Positions 21,201-34,500 of a DNA stretch of 64,000 bases are shown one piece after another. The stretch covers positions 46,193,966 to 46,257,965 of the forward strand of contig OY970830.1 of the NCBI GenBank assembly GCA_963853835.1, given 5' to 3'. Source of the DNA: Calendula officinalis (taxonomy: Eukaryota > Streptophyta > Magnoliopsida > Asterales > Asteraceae). The position numbers and the translations under genes were made by a program. Under the pieces are notes generated by a model. It was given only the letters and a program-made list of their open reading frames with translations. It had not been told where the DNA came from and did not search any database. Every line of letters starts with the position of its first letter. Within the stretch, counting starts at the first letter, position 1.

Positions 21201-23475
21201 AGGGATGTTCGGGCCGAAGTGGTGTTCGGGCCGAAGTGGGATGTTCGGGCCGAAGGGGTGTTCGGGCCGAAGTTCGGTGTTCGGGGCCGAGGATGATGTT
21301 CGGGCCGAGGTTGAAGTTCGGGCCGAGGTCGGAGTTCGGGCCGAGGTTGAAGTTCGGGCCGAAAATGAAGTTCGGGCCGGGAACAGTGAAGAGTTCGGGC
21401 CGAACTTGTTCTTGGCAGTGACGAACGAACCAGCTATTTTTGTTACTCGTGGGCGTGAAACGGACACCCGAGCTGAAAGTTATGAATGTTTAAGTATAGC
21501 ACCTATTGTCACACAATCTTGGATATTGAAGAGTTCGGGGCGAAGAGGGATGTTCGGGCCGAAGTGGTGTTCGGGCCGAAGTGGGATGTTTGGGCCGAAG
21601 TGGTGTTCGGGCCGAAGTTCGGTGTTCGGGCCGAGGATGATGTTCGGGCGGAGGTTGAAGTTCGGGCCGAGGTCGGAGTTCGGGCCGAGGTTGAAGTTCG
21701 GGCCGGGAACAGTGAAGAGTTCGGGCCGAACTTGTTCTTGGCAGTGACGAACGAGCCAGCTATTTTTGTTACTCGTGGGCGTGAAACGGACACCCGAGCT
21801 GAAAGTTATGAATGTTTTAGTATAACACCTTTTGTCACACAATCTTGGATATTGAAGAGTTCGGGCCGAAGAGGGACGTTCGGGCCGAAGTGGTGTTCGG
21901 GCCGAAGTGGGATGTTCGGGCCGAAGTGGTGTTCGGGCCGAAGTGGTGTTCGGGCCGAAGTTCGGTGTTCGGGCCGAGGATGATGTTCGGGCCGAGGTTG
22001 AAGTTCGGGCCGTGGTCGGAGTTCGGGCCGAGGTTGAAGTTCGGTCCGAAAATGAAGTTCGGGCCGGGAACAGTGACGAGTTCGGGCCGAACTTGTTCTT
22101 CGCAGTGACGAACGAACCAGCTATTTTGGTTACTCGTGGGCGTGAAACGGACACCCGAGCTGAAAGTTATGAATGTTTTAGTATAGCACCTTTTGTCACA
22201 CAATCTTGGATATTGAAGAGTTCGGGCCGAAGAGGGATGTTCGAGCCGAAGTGGTGTTCGGGCCGAAGTGGGATGTTCGGGCCGAAGGGGTGTTCGGGCC
22301 GAAGTTCGGTGTTCGGGGCCGAGGATGATGTTCGGGCCGAGGTTGAAGTTCGGGCCGAGGTCGGAGTTCGGGCCGAGGTTGAAGTTCGGGCCGAAAATGA
22401 AGTTCGGGCCGGGAACAGTGAAGAATTCGGGCCGAACTTGTTCTTGGTAGTGACGAACGAACCAGCTATTTTTGTTACTCGTGGGCGTGAAACGGACACC
22501 CGAGCTGAAAGTTATGAATGTTTTAGTATAGCACCTTTTGTCACACAATCTTGGATATTGAAGAGTTCGGGCCGAAGAGGGATGTTCGGGCCGAAGTGGT
22601 GTTCGGGCCGAAGTTCGGTGTTCGGGCCGAGGATGATGTTCGGGCCGAGGTTGAAGTTCGGGCCGGGAACAGTGAAGAGTTCGGGCCGAACTTGTTCTTG
22701 GCAGTGACGAACGAGCCAGCTATTTTTGTTACTCGTGGGCGTGAAACGGACACCCGAGCTGAAAGTTATGAATGTTTTAGTATAACACCTTTTGTCACAC
22801 AATCTTGGATATTGAAGAGTTCGGGCCGAAGAGGGACGTTCGGGCCGAAGTGGTGATCGGGCCGAAGTGGGATGTTCGGGCCGAAGTGGTGTTCGGGCCG
22901 AAGTTCGGTGTTCGGGCCGAGGATGATGTTCGGGCCGAGGTTGAAGTTCGGGCCGAGGTTGAAGTTCGGGCCGAAAATGAAGTTCGGGCCGGGAACAGTG
23001 ACGAGTTCGGGCCGAACTTGTTCTTCGCAGTGACGAACGAACCAGCTATTTTGGTTACTCGTGGGCGTGAAACGGACACCCGAGCTGAAAGTTATGAATG
23101 TTTTAGTATAGCACCTTTTGTCACACAATCTTGGATATTGAAGAGTTCGGGCCGAAAAGGGATGTTCGGGCCAAAGTGGTGTTCGGGCCGAAGTGGGATG
23201 TTCGGGCCGAAGGGGTGTTCGGGCCGAAGTTCGGTGTTCGGGGCCGAGGATGATGTTCGGGCCGAGGTTGAAGTTCGGGCCGAGGTCGGAGTTCGGGCCG
23301 AGGTTGAAGTTCGGGCCGAAAATGAAGTTCGGGCCGGGAACAGTGAAGAGTTCGGGCCGAACTTGTTCTTGGCAGTGACGAACGAACCAGCTATTTTTGT
23401 TACTCATGGGCGTGAAACGGACACCCGAGCTGAAAGTTATGAATGTTTTAGTATAGCACCTTTTGTCACACAATC
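18234..23475. repeat. Array domain II, first part: short monomers without strict HOR
   Basis: Unit starts: 18234, 18644, 19023, 19367, 19746, 20125, 20468, 20812, 21174, 21519, 21845, 22206, 22551, 22805, 23131. Lengths fall from 410 to mostly 326-362 bp. The spacer form CTATTTTTGTTACTC appears from 20.7 kb and AGTATAACACC from 21.8 kb. The unit at 22551 is 254 bp and lacks seven subrepeats. The trimer 21519-22550 (326, 361, 345 bp) is echoed by 22551-23475 (254, 326, 345 bp), with shared forms GGGGCCGAGGATG, GAGGGACG and CAGTGACGAG. The unit at 19746 starts TATTGAAAGTTCGGG and carries two GAAGAG-type subrepeats in a row. Confidence 0.8.
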
Positions 23476-25880
23476 TTGGATATTGAAGAGTTCAGGCCGA
23501 AGAGGGATGTTCGGGCCGAAGTGGTGTTCGGGCCGAAGTGGGATGTTCGGGCTGAAGTGGTGTTCGGGCCGAAGTTCGGTGTTCGGGCCGAGGATGATGT
23601 TCGGGCCGAGGTTGAAGTTCGGGCCGAGGTCGGACTTCGGGCCGAGGTTGACGTTCGGGCCGAGGTTGAAGTTCGGGTCGAAAATGAAGTTCGGGCCGGG
23701 AATAGTGAAGAGTTCGGGCCGAACTTTTTCTTGGCAGTGACGAACGAACCAGCTATTTTGGTTACTCGTGGGCGTGAAACAGACACCCGAGCTGAAAGTT
23801 ATGAATGTTTTAGTATAGCACCTTTTGTCACACAATCTTGGATATTGAAGAGTTCAGGCCGAAGTGGTGTTCGGGCCGAAGTGGGATGTTCGGGCCGAAG
23901 TGGTGTTCGGGCCGAAGTTCGGTGTTCGGGCAGAGGTTGAAGTTCGGGCCGAGGTCGGAGTTCGGGCCGAGGTTGAAGTTCGGGCCGAAAATGAAGTTCG
24001 GGCCGGGAACAGTGAAGAGTTCGGGCCGAACTTGTTCTTGGCAGTGACGAACGAACCAGCTATTTTTGTTACTCATGGGCGTGAAACGGACACCCGAGCT
24101 GAAAGTTATGAATGTTTTAGTATAACACATTTTGTCACACAATCTTGGATATTGAAGAGTTCAGGCCGAAGAGGGATGTTCGGGCCGAAGTGGTGTTCGG
24201 GCCGAAGTGGGATGTTCGGGCCGAAGTGGTGTTCGGGACGAAGTTCGGTGTTCGGGCCGAGGATGATGTTCGGGCCGAGGTTGAAGTTCGGGCCGAGGTC
24301 GGACTTCGGGCCGAGGTTGACGTTCGGGCCGAGGTTGAAGTTCGGGTCGAAAATGAAGTTCGGGCCGGGAACAGTGAAGAGTTCGGGCCGAACTTGTTCT
24401 TGGCAGTGACGAACGAACCAGCTATTTTGGTTACTCGTGGGCGTGAAACGGACACCCGAGCTGAAAGTTATGAATGTTTTAGTATAGAACCTTTTGTCAC
24501 ACAATCTTGGATATTGAAGAGTTCGGGCCGAAGAGGGATGTTCGGGCCGAAGTGGTGTTCGGGCCGAAGGGGTGTTCGGGCTGAAGTTCGGTGTTCGGGG
24601 CCGAGGATGATGTTCGGGCCGAGGTTGAAGTTCGGGCCGAGGTCGGAGTTCGGGCCGAGGTTGAAGTTCGGGCCGAAAATGAAGTTCGGGCCGGGAACAG
24701 TGAAGAGTTCGGGCCGAACTTGTTCTTGGCAGTGACGAACGAACCAGCTATTTTTGTTACTCATGGGCGTGAAACGGACACCCGAGCTGAAAGTTATGAA
24801 TGTTTTAGTATAGCACCTTTTGTCACACAATCTTGGATATTGAAGAGTTCAGGCCGAAGAGGGATGTTCGGGCCGAAGTGGTGTTCGGGCCGAAGTGGGA
24901 TGTTCGGGCCGAAGTGGTGTTCGGGACGAAGTTCGGTGTTCGGGCCGAGGATGATGTTCGGGCCGAGGTTGAAGTTCGGGCCGAGGTCGGACTTCGGGCC
25001 GAGGTTGACGTTCGGGCCGAGGTTGAAGTTCGGGTCGAAAATGAAGTTCGGGCCCGGAACAGTGAAGAGTTCGGGCCGAACTTGTTCTTGGCAGTGACGA
25101 ACGAACTAGCTATTTTGGTTACTCGTGGGCGTGAAACGGACACCCGAGCTGAAAGTTATGAATGTTTTAGTATAGCACCATTTGTCACACAATCTTGGAT
25201 ATTGAAGAGTTCCGGCCGAAGAGGGATGTTCGGGCCGAAGTGGTGTTCGGGCCGAAGTGGGATGTTCGGGCCGAAGTGGTGTTCGGGCCGAAGTTCGGTG
25301 TTCGGGCCGAGGATGATGTTCGGGCGGAGGTTGAAGTTCGGGCCGAGGTCGGAGTTCGGGCCGATGTTGAAGTTCGGGCGGGGAACAGTGAAGAGTTCGG
25401 GCCGAACTTGTTCTTGGCAGTGACGAACAAACCAGCTATTTTTGTTACTCGTGGGCGTGAAACGGACACCCGAGCTGAAAGTTATGAATGTTTTAGTATA
25501 GCACCTTTTGTCACACAATCTTGGATATTGAAGAGTTCAGGCCGAAGAGGGATGTTCGGGCCGAAGTGGTGTTCGGGCCGAAGTGGGATGTTCGGGCCGA
25601 AGTGGTGTTCGGGCCGAAGTTCGGTGTTCGGGCAGAGGTTGATGTTCGGGCCGAGGTTGAAGTTCGGGCCGAGGTCGGAGTTCGGGCCGAGGTTGAAGTT
25701 CAGGCCGAGGTTGAAGTTCGGGGAAAATGAAGTTCGAGCCGGGAACAGTGAAGAGTTCGGGCAGAACTTGTTCTTGGAAGTGACGAACGAACCAGCTATT
25801 TTGGTTACTCGTGGGCGTGAAACGGACACCCGAGCTGAAAGTTAGGAATGTTTTAGTATAGCACCTTTTGTCACACAATC
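23476..25880. repeat. Dimer higher-order repeat of about 669-688 bp, then mixed units
   Basis: Pairs of units, 362 + 307 (23476, 23838), 362 + 326 (24145, 24507) and 362 + 326 (24833, 25195), alternate two types. The 362-bp type begins AGTTCAGGCCGAAGAGG and carries GGTCGGACTTCGGG, GGTTGACGTTCG and GGGTCGAAAATG. The partner is a shorter unit preceded by the normal TTACTCG spacer. The form TTACTCATGG marks the spacer before 23476, 24145 and 24833. The unit at 25521 (360 bp) has GTTCGGGGAAAATG, a loss of part of a core, and GAAAGTTAGGAATG in its spacer. Confidence 0.8.
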
Positions 25881-26604
25881 TTGGAGATTGAAGAGATCGG
25901 GCCGAAGAGGGATGTTCGGGCCGAAGTGGTGTTCTGGCCGAAGTTGGATGTTCGGGCCGAAGTGGTGTTCGGGCCGAAGTTCGGTGTTCGGGCCGAGGAT
26001 GATGTTCGGGCCGAGGTTGGAGTTCGGGCCGAGGTCGGTGTTCGGGCCGAGGTTGATGTTCGGGCCGAGGTTGAAGTTCGGGCCGAAAATGAAGTTCGGG
26101 CCGGGAACAGTGAAGAGTTCGGGCCGAACTTGTTCTTGGCAGTGATGAACGAACCAGCTATTTTGGTTACTCGTGGGCGTGAAACGGACACCCGAGCTGA
26201 AAGTTATGAATGTTTTAGTATAGCACCTTTTGTCACACAATCTTGGATATAGAAGAGTTCGGGCCGAAGAGGGATGTTCGGGCCGAAGTGGGATGTTCGG
26301 GCCGAAGTGGTGTTGGGGACGAAGTGGTGTTCGGGCTGAAGTTCGGTGTTCGAGCCGAGGATGATGTTCGGGCCGAGGTTGAAGTTCGGGCCGAGGTCGG
26401 ACGTCGGGCCGAGGTTGAAGTTCGAGCCGAGGTTGAAGTTCGGGCCGAAAATGAAGTTCGGGCCGGGAACAGTGAAGAGTTCGGGCCGAACTTGTTCTTC
26501 GCAGTGACGAACGAACTAGCTATTTTGGTTACTCGTGGGCGTGAAACGGACACCCGAGCTGAAAGTTATGAATGTTTTAGTATAGCACCTTTTGTCACAC
26601 AATC
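25881..26604. repeat. First domain III units
   Basis: Two 362-bp units (25881, 26243) introduce domain III variants: the spacer end GGAGATTGAAGAGATCGG with GTGTTCTGGCCGAAGTTGG, and a unit with GGATATAGAAGAG, GTGTTGGGGACGAAG and GGTCGGACGTCGGG. These two types become regular members of the higher-order repeats that follow. Confidence 0.78.
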
Positions 26605-29600
26605 TTGGATATTGAAGAGTTCGGGCCGAAGAGGGATGTTCGGGCCGAAGTGGTGTTCGTGCCGAAGTTCGGTGTTCAGGCCGAGGATGATGTTCGGGCC
26701 GAGGTTCAAGTTCGGGCCGAGGTCGGAGTTCGGGCCGAGGTTGAAGTCCGGGCCGAGGTTGAAGTTCGGGCCGAAAATGAAGTTCGGGCCGGGAACAGTG
26801 AAGAGTTCGGGCCGAACTTGTTCTTGGCAGTGACGAACGAACCAGCTATCTTGGTTACTCGTGGGCGTGAAACGGACACCCGAGCTGAAAGTTATGAATG
26901 TTTTAGTATAACACCTTTTTCACACAATCTTGGATATTGAAGAGTTCGGCCCGAAGAGGGACGTTCGGGCCGAAGTGGTGTTCGGGCCGAAGTGGGATGT
27001 TCGGGCCGAAGTGGTGTTCGGGCCGAAGTTCGGTGTTCGGGCCGAGGATGATGTTCGGGCCGAGGTTGAAGTTCGGGCCGTGGTCGGAGTTCGGGCCGAG
27101 GTTGAAGTTCGGGCCGAAAATGAAGTTCGGGCCGGGAACAGTGACGAGTTCGGGCCGAACTTGTTCTTCGCAGTGACGAACGAACCTGCTATTTTGGTTA
27201 CTCGTGGGCGTGAAACGGACACCCGAGCTGAAAGTTATGAATGTTTTAGTATAGCACCTTTTGTCACACAATTTTGGAGATTGAAGAGATCGGGCCGAAG
27301 AGGGATGTTCGGGCCGAAGTGGTGTTCTGGCCGAAGTTGGATGTTCGGGCCGAAGTGGTGTTCGGGCCGAAGTTCGGTGTTCGGGCCGAGGATGATGTTC
27401 GGGCCGAGGTCGGAGTTCGGGCCGAGGTCGATGTTCGGGCCGAGGTTGAAGTTCGGGCCGATAATGAAGTTCGGGCCGGGAACAGTGAAGAGTTCGGGCC
27501 GAACTTGTTCTTGGCAGTGATGAACGAACCAGCTATTTTGGTTACTCGTGGGCGTGAAACGGACACCCGAGCTGAAAGTTATGAATGTTTTAGTATAGCA
27601 CCTTTTGTCACACAATCTTGGATATCGAAGAGTTCGGGCCGAAGAGGGATGTTCGGGCCGAAGTGGTGTTCGGGCCGAAGTGGGATGCTCGGGCCGAAGT
27701 GGTGTTGGGGCCGAAGTGGTGTTCGGGCCGAAGTTCGGTGTTCAAGCCGAGGATGATGTTCGGGCCGAGGTTGAAGTTCGGGCCGAGGTCGGACGTCGGG
27801 CCGAGGTTGAAGTTCGAGCCGAGGTTGAAGTTCGGGCCGAAAATGAAGTTCGGGCCGGGAACAGTGAAGAGTTCGGGCCGAACTTGTTCTTCGCAGTGAC
27901 GAACGAACTAGCTATTTTGGTTACTCGTGGGCGTGAAACGGACACCCGAGCTGAAAGTTATGAATGTTTTAGTATAGCACCTTTTGTCACACAATCTTGG
28001 ATATTGAAGAGTTCGGGCCGAAGAGGGATGTTCGGGCCGAAGTGGTGTTCGTGCCGAAGTTCGGTGTTCAGGCCGAGGATGATGTTCGGGCCGAGGTTCA
28101 AGTTCGGGCCGAGGTCGGAGTTCGGGCCGAGGTTGAAGTCCGGGCCGAGGTTGAAGTTCGGGCCGAAAATGAAGTTCGGGCCGGGAACAGTGAAGAGTTC
28201 GGGCCGAACTTGTTCTTGGCAGTGACGAACGAACCAGCTATCTTGGTTACTCGTGGGCGTGAAACGGACACCCGAGCTGAAAGTTATGAATGTTTTAGTA
28301 TAACACCTTTTTCACACAACCTTGGATATTGAAGAGTTCGGCCCGAAGAGGGACGTTCGGGCCGAAGTGGTGTTCGGGCCGAAGTGGGATGTTCGGGCCG
28401 AAGTGGTGTTCGGGCCGAAGTTCGGTGTTCGGGCCGAGGATGATGTTCGGGCCGAGGTTGAAGTTCGGGCCGTGGTCGGAGTTCGGGCCGAGGTTGAAGT
28501 TCGGGCCGAAAATGAAGTTCGGGCCGGGAACAGTGACGAGTTCGGGCCGAACTTGTTCTTCGCAGTGACGAACGAACCTGCTATTTTGGTTACTCGTGGG
28601 CGTGAAACGGACACCCGAGCTGAAAGTTATGAATGTTTTAGTATAGCACCTTTTGTCACACAATTTTGGAGATTGAAGAGATCGGGCCGAAGAGGGATGT
28701 TCGGGCCGAAGTGGTGTTCTGGCCGAAGTTGGATGTTCGGGCCGAAGTGGTGTTCGGGCCGAAGTTCGGTGTTCGGGCCGAGGATGATGTTCGGGCCGAG
28801 GTCGGAGTTCGGGCCGAGGTCGATGTTCGGGCCGAGGTTGAAGTTCGGGCCGATAATGAAGTTCGGGCCGGGAACAGTGAAGAGTTCGGGCCGAACTTGT
28901 TCTTGGCAGTGATGAACGAACCAGCTATTTTGGTTACTCGTGGGCGTGAAACGGACACCCGAGCTGAAAGTTATGAATGTTTTAGTATAGCACCTTTTGT
29001 CACACAATCTTGGATATCGAAGAGTTCGGGCCGAAGAGGGATGTTCGGGCCGAAGTGGTGTTCGGGCCGAAGTGGGATGCTCGGGCCGAAGTGGTGTTGG
29101 GGCCGAAGTGGTGTTCGGGCCGAAGTTCGGTGTTCAAGCCGAGGATGATGTTCGGGCCGAGGTTGAAGTTCGGGCCGAGGTCGGACGTCGGGCCGAGGTT
29201 GAAGTTCGAGCCGAGGTTGAAGTTCGGGCCGAAAATGAAGTTCGGGCCGGGAACAGTGAAGAGTTCGGGCCGAACTTGTTCTTCGCAGTGACGAACGAAC
29301 TAGCTATTTTGGTTACTCGTGGGCGTGAAACGGACACCCGAGCTGAAAGTTATGAATGTTTTAGTATAGCACCTTTTGTCACACAATCTTGGATATTGAA
29401 GAGTTCGGGCCGAAGAGGGATGTTCGGGCCGAAGTGGTGTTCGTGCCGAAGTTCGGTGTTCAGGCCGAGGATGATGTTCGGGCCGAGGTTCAAGTTCGGG
29501 CCGAGGTCGGAGTTCGGGCCGAGGTTGAAGTCCGGGCCGAGGTTGAAGTTCGGGCCGAAAATGAAGTTCGGGCCGGGAACAGTGAAGAGTTCGGGCCGAA

Positions 29601-30780
29601 CTTGTTCTTGGCAGTGACGAACGAACCAGCTATCTTGGTTACTCGTGGGCGTGAAACGGACACCCGAGCTGAAAGTTATGAATGTTTTAGTATAACACCT
29701 TTTTCACACAACCTTGGATATTGAAGAGTTCGGCCCGAAGAGGGACGTTCGGGCCGAAGTGGTGTTCGGGCCAAAGTGGGATGTTCGGGCCGAAGTGGTG
29801 TTCGGGCCGAAGTTCGGTGTTCGGGCCGAGGATGATGTTCGGGCCGAGGTTGAAGTTCGGGCCGTGGTCGGAGTTCGGGCCGAGGTTGAAGTTCGGGCCG
29901 AAAATGAAGTTCGGGCCGGGAACAGTGACGAGTTCGGGCCGAACTTGTTCTTCGCAGTGACGAACGAACCTGCTATTTTGGTTACTCGTGGGCGTGAAAC
30001 GGACACCCGAGCTGAAAGTTATGAATGTTTTAGTATAGCACCTTTTGTCACACAATTTTGGAGATTGAAGACATCGGGCCGAAGAGGGATGTTCGGGCCG
30101 AAGTGGTGTTCTGGCCGAAGTTGGATGTTCGGGCCGAAGTGGTGTTCGGGCCGAAGTTCGGTGTTCGGGCCGAGGATGATGTTCGGGCCGAGGTCGGAGT
30201 TCGGGCCGAGGTCGATGTTCGGGCCGAGGTTGAAGTTCGGGCCGATAATGAAGTTCGGGCCGGGAACAGTGAAGAGTTCGGGCCGAACTTGTTCTTGGCA
30301 GTGATGAACGAACCAGCTATTTTGGTTACTCGTGGGCGTGAAACGGACACCCGAGCTGAAAGTTATGAATGTTTTAGTATAGCACCTTTTGTCACACAAT
30401 CTTGGATATCGAAGAGTTCGGGCCGAAGAGGGATGTTCGGGCCGAAGTGGTGTTCGGGCCGAAGTGGGATGCTCGGGCCGAAGTGGTGTTGGGGCCGAAG
30501 TGGTGTTCGGGCCGAAGTTCGGTGTTCAAGCCGAGGATGATGTTCGGGCCGAGGTTGAAGTTCGGGCCGAGGTCGGACGTCGGGCCGAGGTTGAAGTTCG
30601 AGCCGAGGTTGAAGTTCGGGCCGAAAATGAAGTTCGGGCCGGGAACAGTGAAGAGTTCGGGCCGAACTTGTTCTTGGCAGTGACGAACGAACCAGCTATT
30701 TTGGTTACTCGTGGGCGTGAAACGGACACCCGAGCTGAAAGTTATGAATGTTTTAGTATAGCACCTTTTGTCACACAATC
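26605..30780. repeat. 1392-bp tetramer higher-order repeat, three near-identical copies
   Basis: Four units of 325, 344, 344 and 379 bp repeat exactly three times: 26605-27996, 27997-29388 and 29389-30780, counted with starts 26605, 26930, 27274, 27618; 27997, 28322, 28666, 29010; 29389, 29714, 30058, 30402 (the first cycle begins with the 325-bp step). The copies differ at very few positions that I could find: T at 26928 against C at 28320 and 29712, CCAAAG at 29773 in copy 3, and GACATCGG at 30072 in copy 3. Member signatures are GTTCGTGCCGAAG with GGTTCAAGTTC, CTTTTTCACACAA, GGAGATTGAAG and GGATATCGAAG. This is the most homogeneous stretch of the window and probably the youngest amplification. 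Confidence 0.92.
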
Positions 30781-31504
30781 TTGGAGATTGAAGAGATCGG
30801 GCCGAAGAGGGATGTTCGGGCCGAAGTGGTGTTCTGGCCGAAGTTGGATGTTCGGGCCGAAGAGGTGTTCGGGCTGAAGTTCGGTGTTTGGGCCGAGGAT
30901 GATGTTCGGGCCGAGGTTGGAGTTCGGGCCAAGGTCGGAGTTCGGGCCGAGGTTGATGTTCGGGCCGAGGTTGAAGTTCGGGCCGAAAATGAAGTTCGGG
31001 CCGGGAACAGTGAAGAGTTCGGGCCGAACTTGTTCTTGGCAGTGATGAACGAACCAGCTATTTTGGTTACTCGTGGGCGTGAAACGGACACCCGAGCTGA
31101 AAGTTATGAATGTTTTAGTATAGCACCTTTTGTCACACAATCTTGGATATCGAAGAGTTCGGGCCGAAGAGGGATGTTCGGGCCGAAGTGGGATGTTCGG
31201 GCCGAAGTGGTGTTGGGGCCGAAGTGGTGTTCGGGCGGAAGTTCGGTGTTCGAGCCGAGGATGATGTTCGGGCCGAGGTTGAAGTTCGGGCCGAGGTCGG
31301 ACGTCGGGCCGAGGTTGAAGTTCGAGCCGAGGTTGAAGTTCGGGCCGAAAATGAAGTTCGGGCCGGGAACAGTGAAGAGTTCGGGCCGAACTTGTTCTTC
31401 GCAGTGATGAACGAACCAGCTATTTTGGTTACTCGTGGGCGTGAAATGGACACCCGAGCAGAAAGTTATGAATGTTTTAGTATAGCACCTTTTGTCACAC
31501 AATC
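30781..31504. repeat. Two linking units between HORs
   Basis: Units start at 30781 (362 bp, GGAGATTGAAG type, with GAAGAGGTGTTCGGGCTG and GTGTTTGGGCC) and 31143 (362 bp, GGATATCGAAG type, with GGGCGGAAG). They look like further-diverged members of the flanking 1392-bp and 2.8-kb periods. Confidence 0.75.
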
Positions 31505-34500
31505 TTGGATATTGAAGAGTTCGTGCCGAAGAGGGATGTTCGGGCCGAAGTGGTGTTCGTGCCGAAGTTCGGTGTTCAGGCCGAGGATGATGTTCGGGCC
31601 GAGGTTGAAGTTCGGGCCGAGGTCGGAGTTCGGGCCGAGGTTGAAGTTCGGGCCGAGGTTGAAGTTCGGGCCGAAAATGAAGTTCTGGCCGGGAACAGTG
31701 AGGAGTTCGGGCCGAACATGTTCTTGGCAGTGACGAACGAACCAGCTATCTTGGTTACTCGTGGGCGTGAAACGGACACCCGAGCTGAAAGTTATGAATG
31801 TTTTAGTATAACACCTTTTGTCACACAATCTTGGATATTGAAGAGTTCGGGCCGAAGAGGGACGTTCGGGCCGAAGTGGTGTTCTGGCCGAAGTTGGATG
31901 TTCGGGCCGAGGTGGTGTTCGGGCCGAAGTTCGGTGTTCGGGCCGAGGATGATGTTCGGGCCGAGGTTGGAGTTCGGGCCGAGGTTGATGTTCAGGCCGA
32001 GGTTGAAGTTCGGGCCGAAAATGAAGTTCGGGCCGGGAACAGTGAAGAGTTCGTGCCGAACTTGTTCTTGGCAGTGATGAACGAACCAGCTATTTTGGTT
32101 ACTCGTGGGCATGAAACGGACACCCGAGCTGAAAGTTATGAATGTTTTACTATAGCACCTTTTGTCACACAATCTTGGATATCGAAGAGTTTGGGCCGAA
32201 GAGGGATGTTCGGGCCGAACTGGTGTTCGGGCCGAAGTGGGATGTTCGGGCCGAAGTGGTGTTGGGGCCGAAGTGGTGTTCGGGCCGAAGTTCGGTGTTC
32301 GAGCCGAGGATGATGTTCGGGCCGAGGTTGAAGTTCGGGCCGAGGTCGGACGTCGGGCCGAGGTTGAAGTTCGGGCCGAAAATGAAGTTCGGGCCGGGAA
32401 CAGTGAAGAGTTCGGGCCGAACTTGTTCTTGGCAGTGACGAACGAACCAGCTATTTTGGTTACTCGTGGGCGTGAAACGGACACCCGAGATGAAAGTTAT
32501 GAATGTTTTAGTATAGCACCTTTTGTCACACAATCTTGGAGATTGAAGAGATCGGGCCGAAGAGGGATGTTCGGGCCGAAGTGGTGTTCTGGCCGAAGTT
32601 GGATGTTCCGGCCGAAGTGGTGTTCGGGCCGAAGTTCGGTGTTCGGGCCGAGGATGATGTTCGGGCCGAGGTTGGAGTTCGGGCCGAGGTCGGAGTTCGG
32701 GCCGAGGTTGATGTTCGGGCCGAGGTTGAAGTTCGGGCCGAAAATGAAGTTCGGGCCGGGAACAGTGAAGAGTTCGGGCCGAACTTGTTCTTGGCAGTGA
32801 TGAACGAACCAGCTATTTTGGTTACTCGTGGGCGTGAAACGGACACCGAGCTGAAAGTTATGAATGTTTTAGTATAGCACCTTTTGTCACACAATCTTGG
32901 ATATCGAAGAGTTCGGGCCGAAGAGGGATGTTCGGGCCGAAGTGGTGTTCGGGCCGAAGTGGGATGTTCGGGCCGAAGTGGTGTTGGGGCCGAAGTGGTG
33001 TTCGGGCCGAAGTTCGGTGTTCGAGCCGAGGATGATGTTCGGGCCGAGGTTGAAGTTCGGGCCGAGGTCGGACGTCGGGCCGAGGTTGAAGTTCGAGCCG
33101 AGGTTGAAGTTCGGGCCGAAAATGAAGTTCGGGCCGGGAACAGTGAAGAGTTCGGGCCGAACTTGTTCTTCGCAGTGACGAACGAACCAGCTATTTTGGT
33201 TACTCGTGGGCGTGAAACGGACACCCGAGCTGAAAGTTATGAATGTTTTAGTATAGCACCTTTTGTCACACAATCTTGGATGTTGAAGAGTTCGAGCCGA
33301 AGAGGGATGTTCGGGCCGAAGTGGTGTTCGTGCCGAAGTTCGGTGTTCAGGCCGAGGATGATGTTCGGGCCGAGGTTGAAGTTCGGGCCGAGGTCGGAGT
33401 TCGGGCCGAGGTTGAAGTTCGGGCCGAGGTTGAAGTTCGGGCCGAAAATGAAGTTCGGGCCGGGAACAGTGAAGAGTTCGGGCCGAACTTGTTCTTGGCA
33501 GTGACGTACGAACCAGCTATCTTGGTTACTCCTGGGCGTGAAACGGACACCCAAGCTGAAAGTTATGAATGTTTTAGTATAACACCTTTTGTCACACAAT
33601 CTTGGATATTGAAGAGTTCGGGCCGAAGAGGGACGTTCGGGCCGAAGTGGTGTTCGGGCCGAAGTGGGATGTTCGGGCCGAAGTGGTGTTCGGGCCGAAG
33701 TGGTGTTCGGGCCGAAGTTCGGTGTTCGGGCCGAGGATGATGTTTGGGCCGAGGTTGAAGTTCGGGTCGTGGTCGGAGTTCGGGCCGAGGTTGAAGTTCG
33801 GGCCGAAAATGAAGTTCGGGCCGGGAACAGTGAAGAGTTCGGGCCGAACTTGGTCTTCGCAGTGACGAACGAACCAACTATTTTGGTTACTCGTGGGCGT
33901 GAAACGGACACCCGAGCTGAAAGTTATGAATGTTTTAGTATAGCACCTTTTGTCACACAATCTTGGATATTGAAGAGTTCGGGCCGAAGAGGGATGTTCG
34001 GGCCGAAGTGGTGTTCGGGGCCGAAGTGGGATGTTCGGGCCGAAGTGGTGTTCGGGCCGAAGTGGTGTGTTCGGGCCGAGGATGATATTCGGGCCGAGGT
34101 TGGAGTTCGGGCCGAGGTCGGAGTTCGGGCCGAGGTTGATGTTCGGGCCGAGGTTGAAGTTCGGGCCGGGAACAGTGAAGAGTTCGGGCCGAACTTGTTC
34201 TTCGCAGTGACGAACGAACCAGCTATTTTGGTTACTCGTGGGCGTGAAACGGACACCCGAGCTGAAAGTTATGAATGTTTTAGTATAGCACCTTTTGTCA
34301 CACAATCTTGGATATTGAAGAGTTCGTGCCGAAGAGGGATGTTCGGGCCGAAGTGGTGTTCGTGCCGAAGTTCGGTGTTCAGGCCGAGGATGATGTTCGG
34401 GCCGAGGTTGAAGTTCGGGCCGAGGTCGGAGTTCGGGCTGAGGTTGAAGTTCGGGCCGAGGTTGAAGTTCGGGCCGAAAATGAAGTTCGGGCCGGGAACA

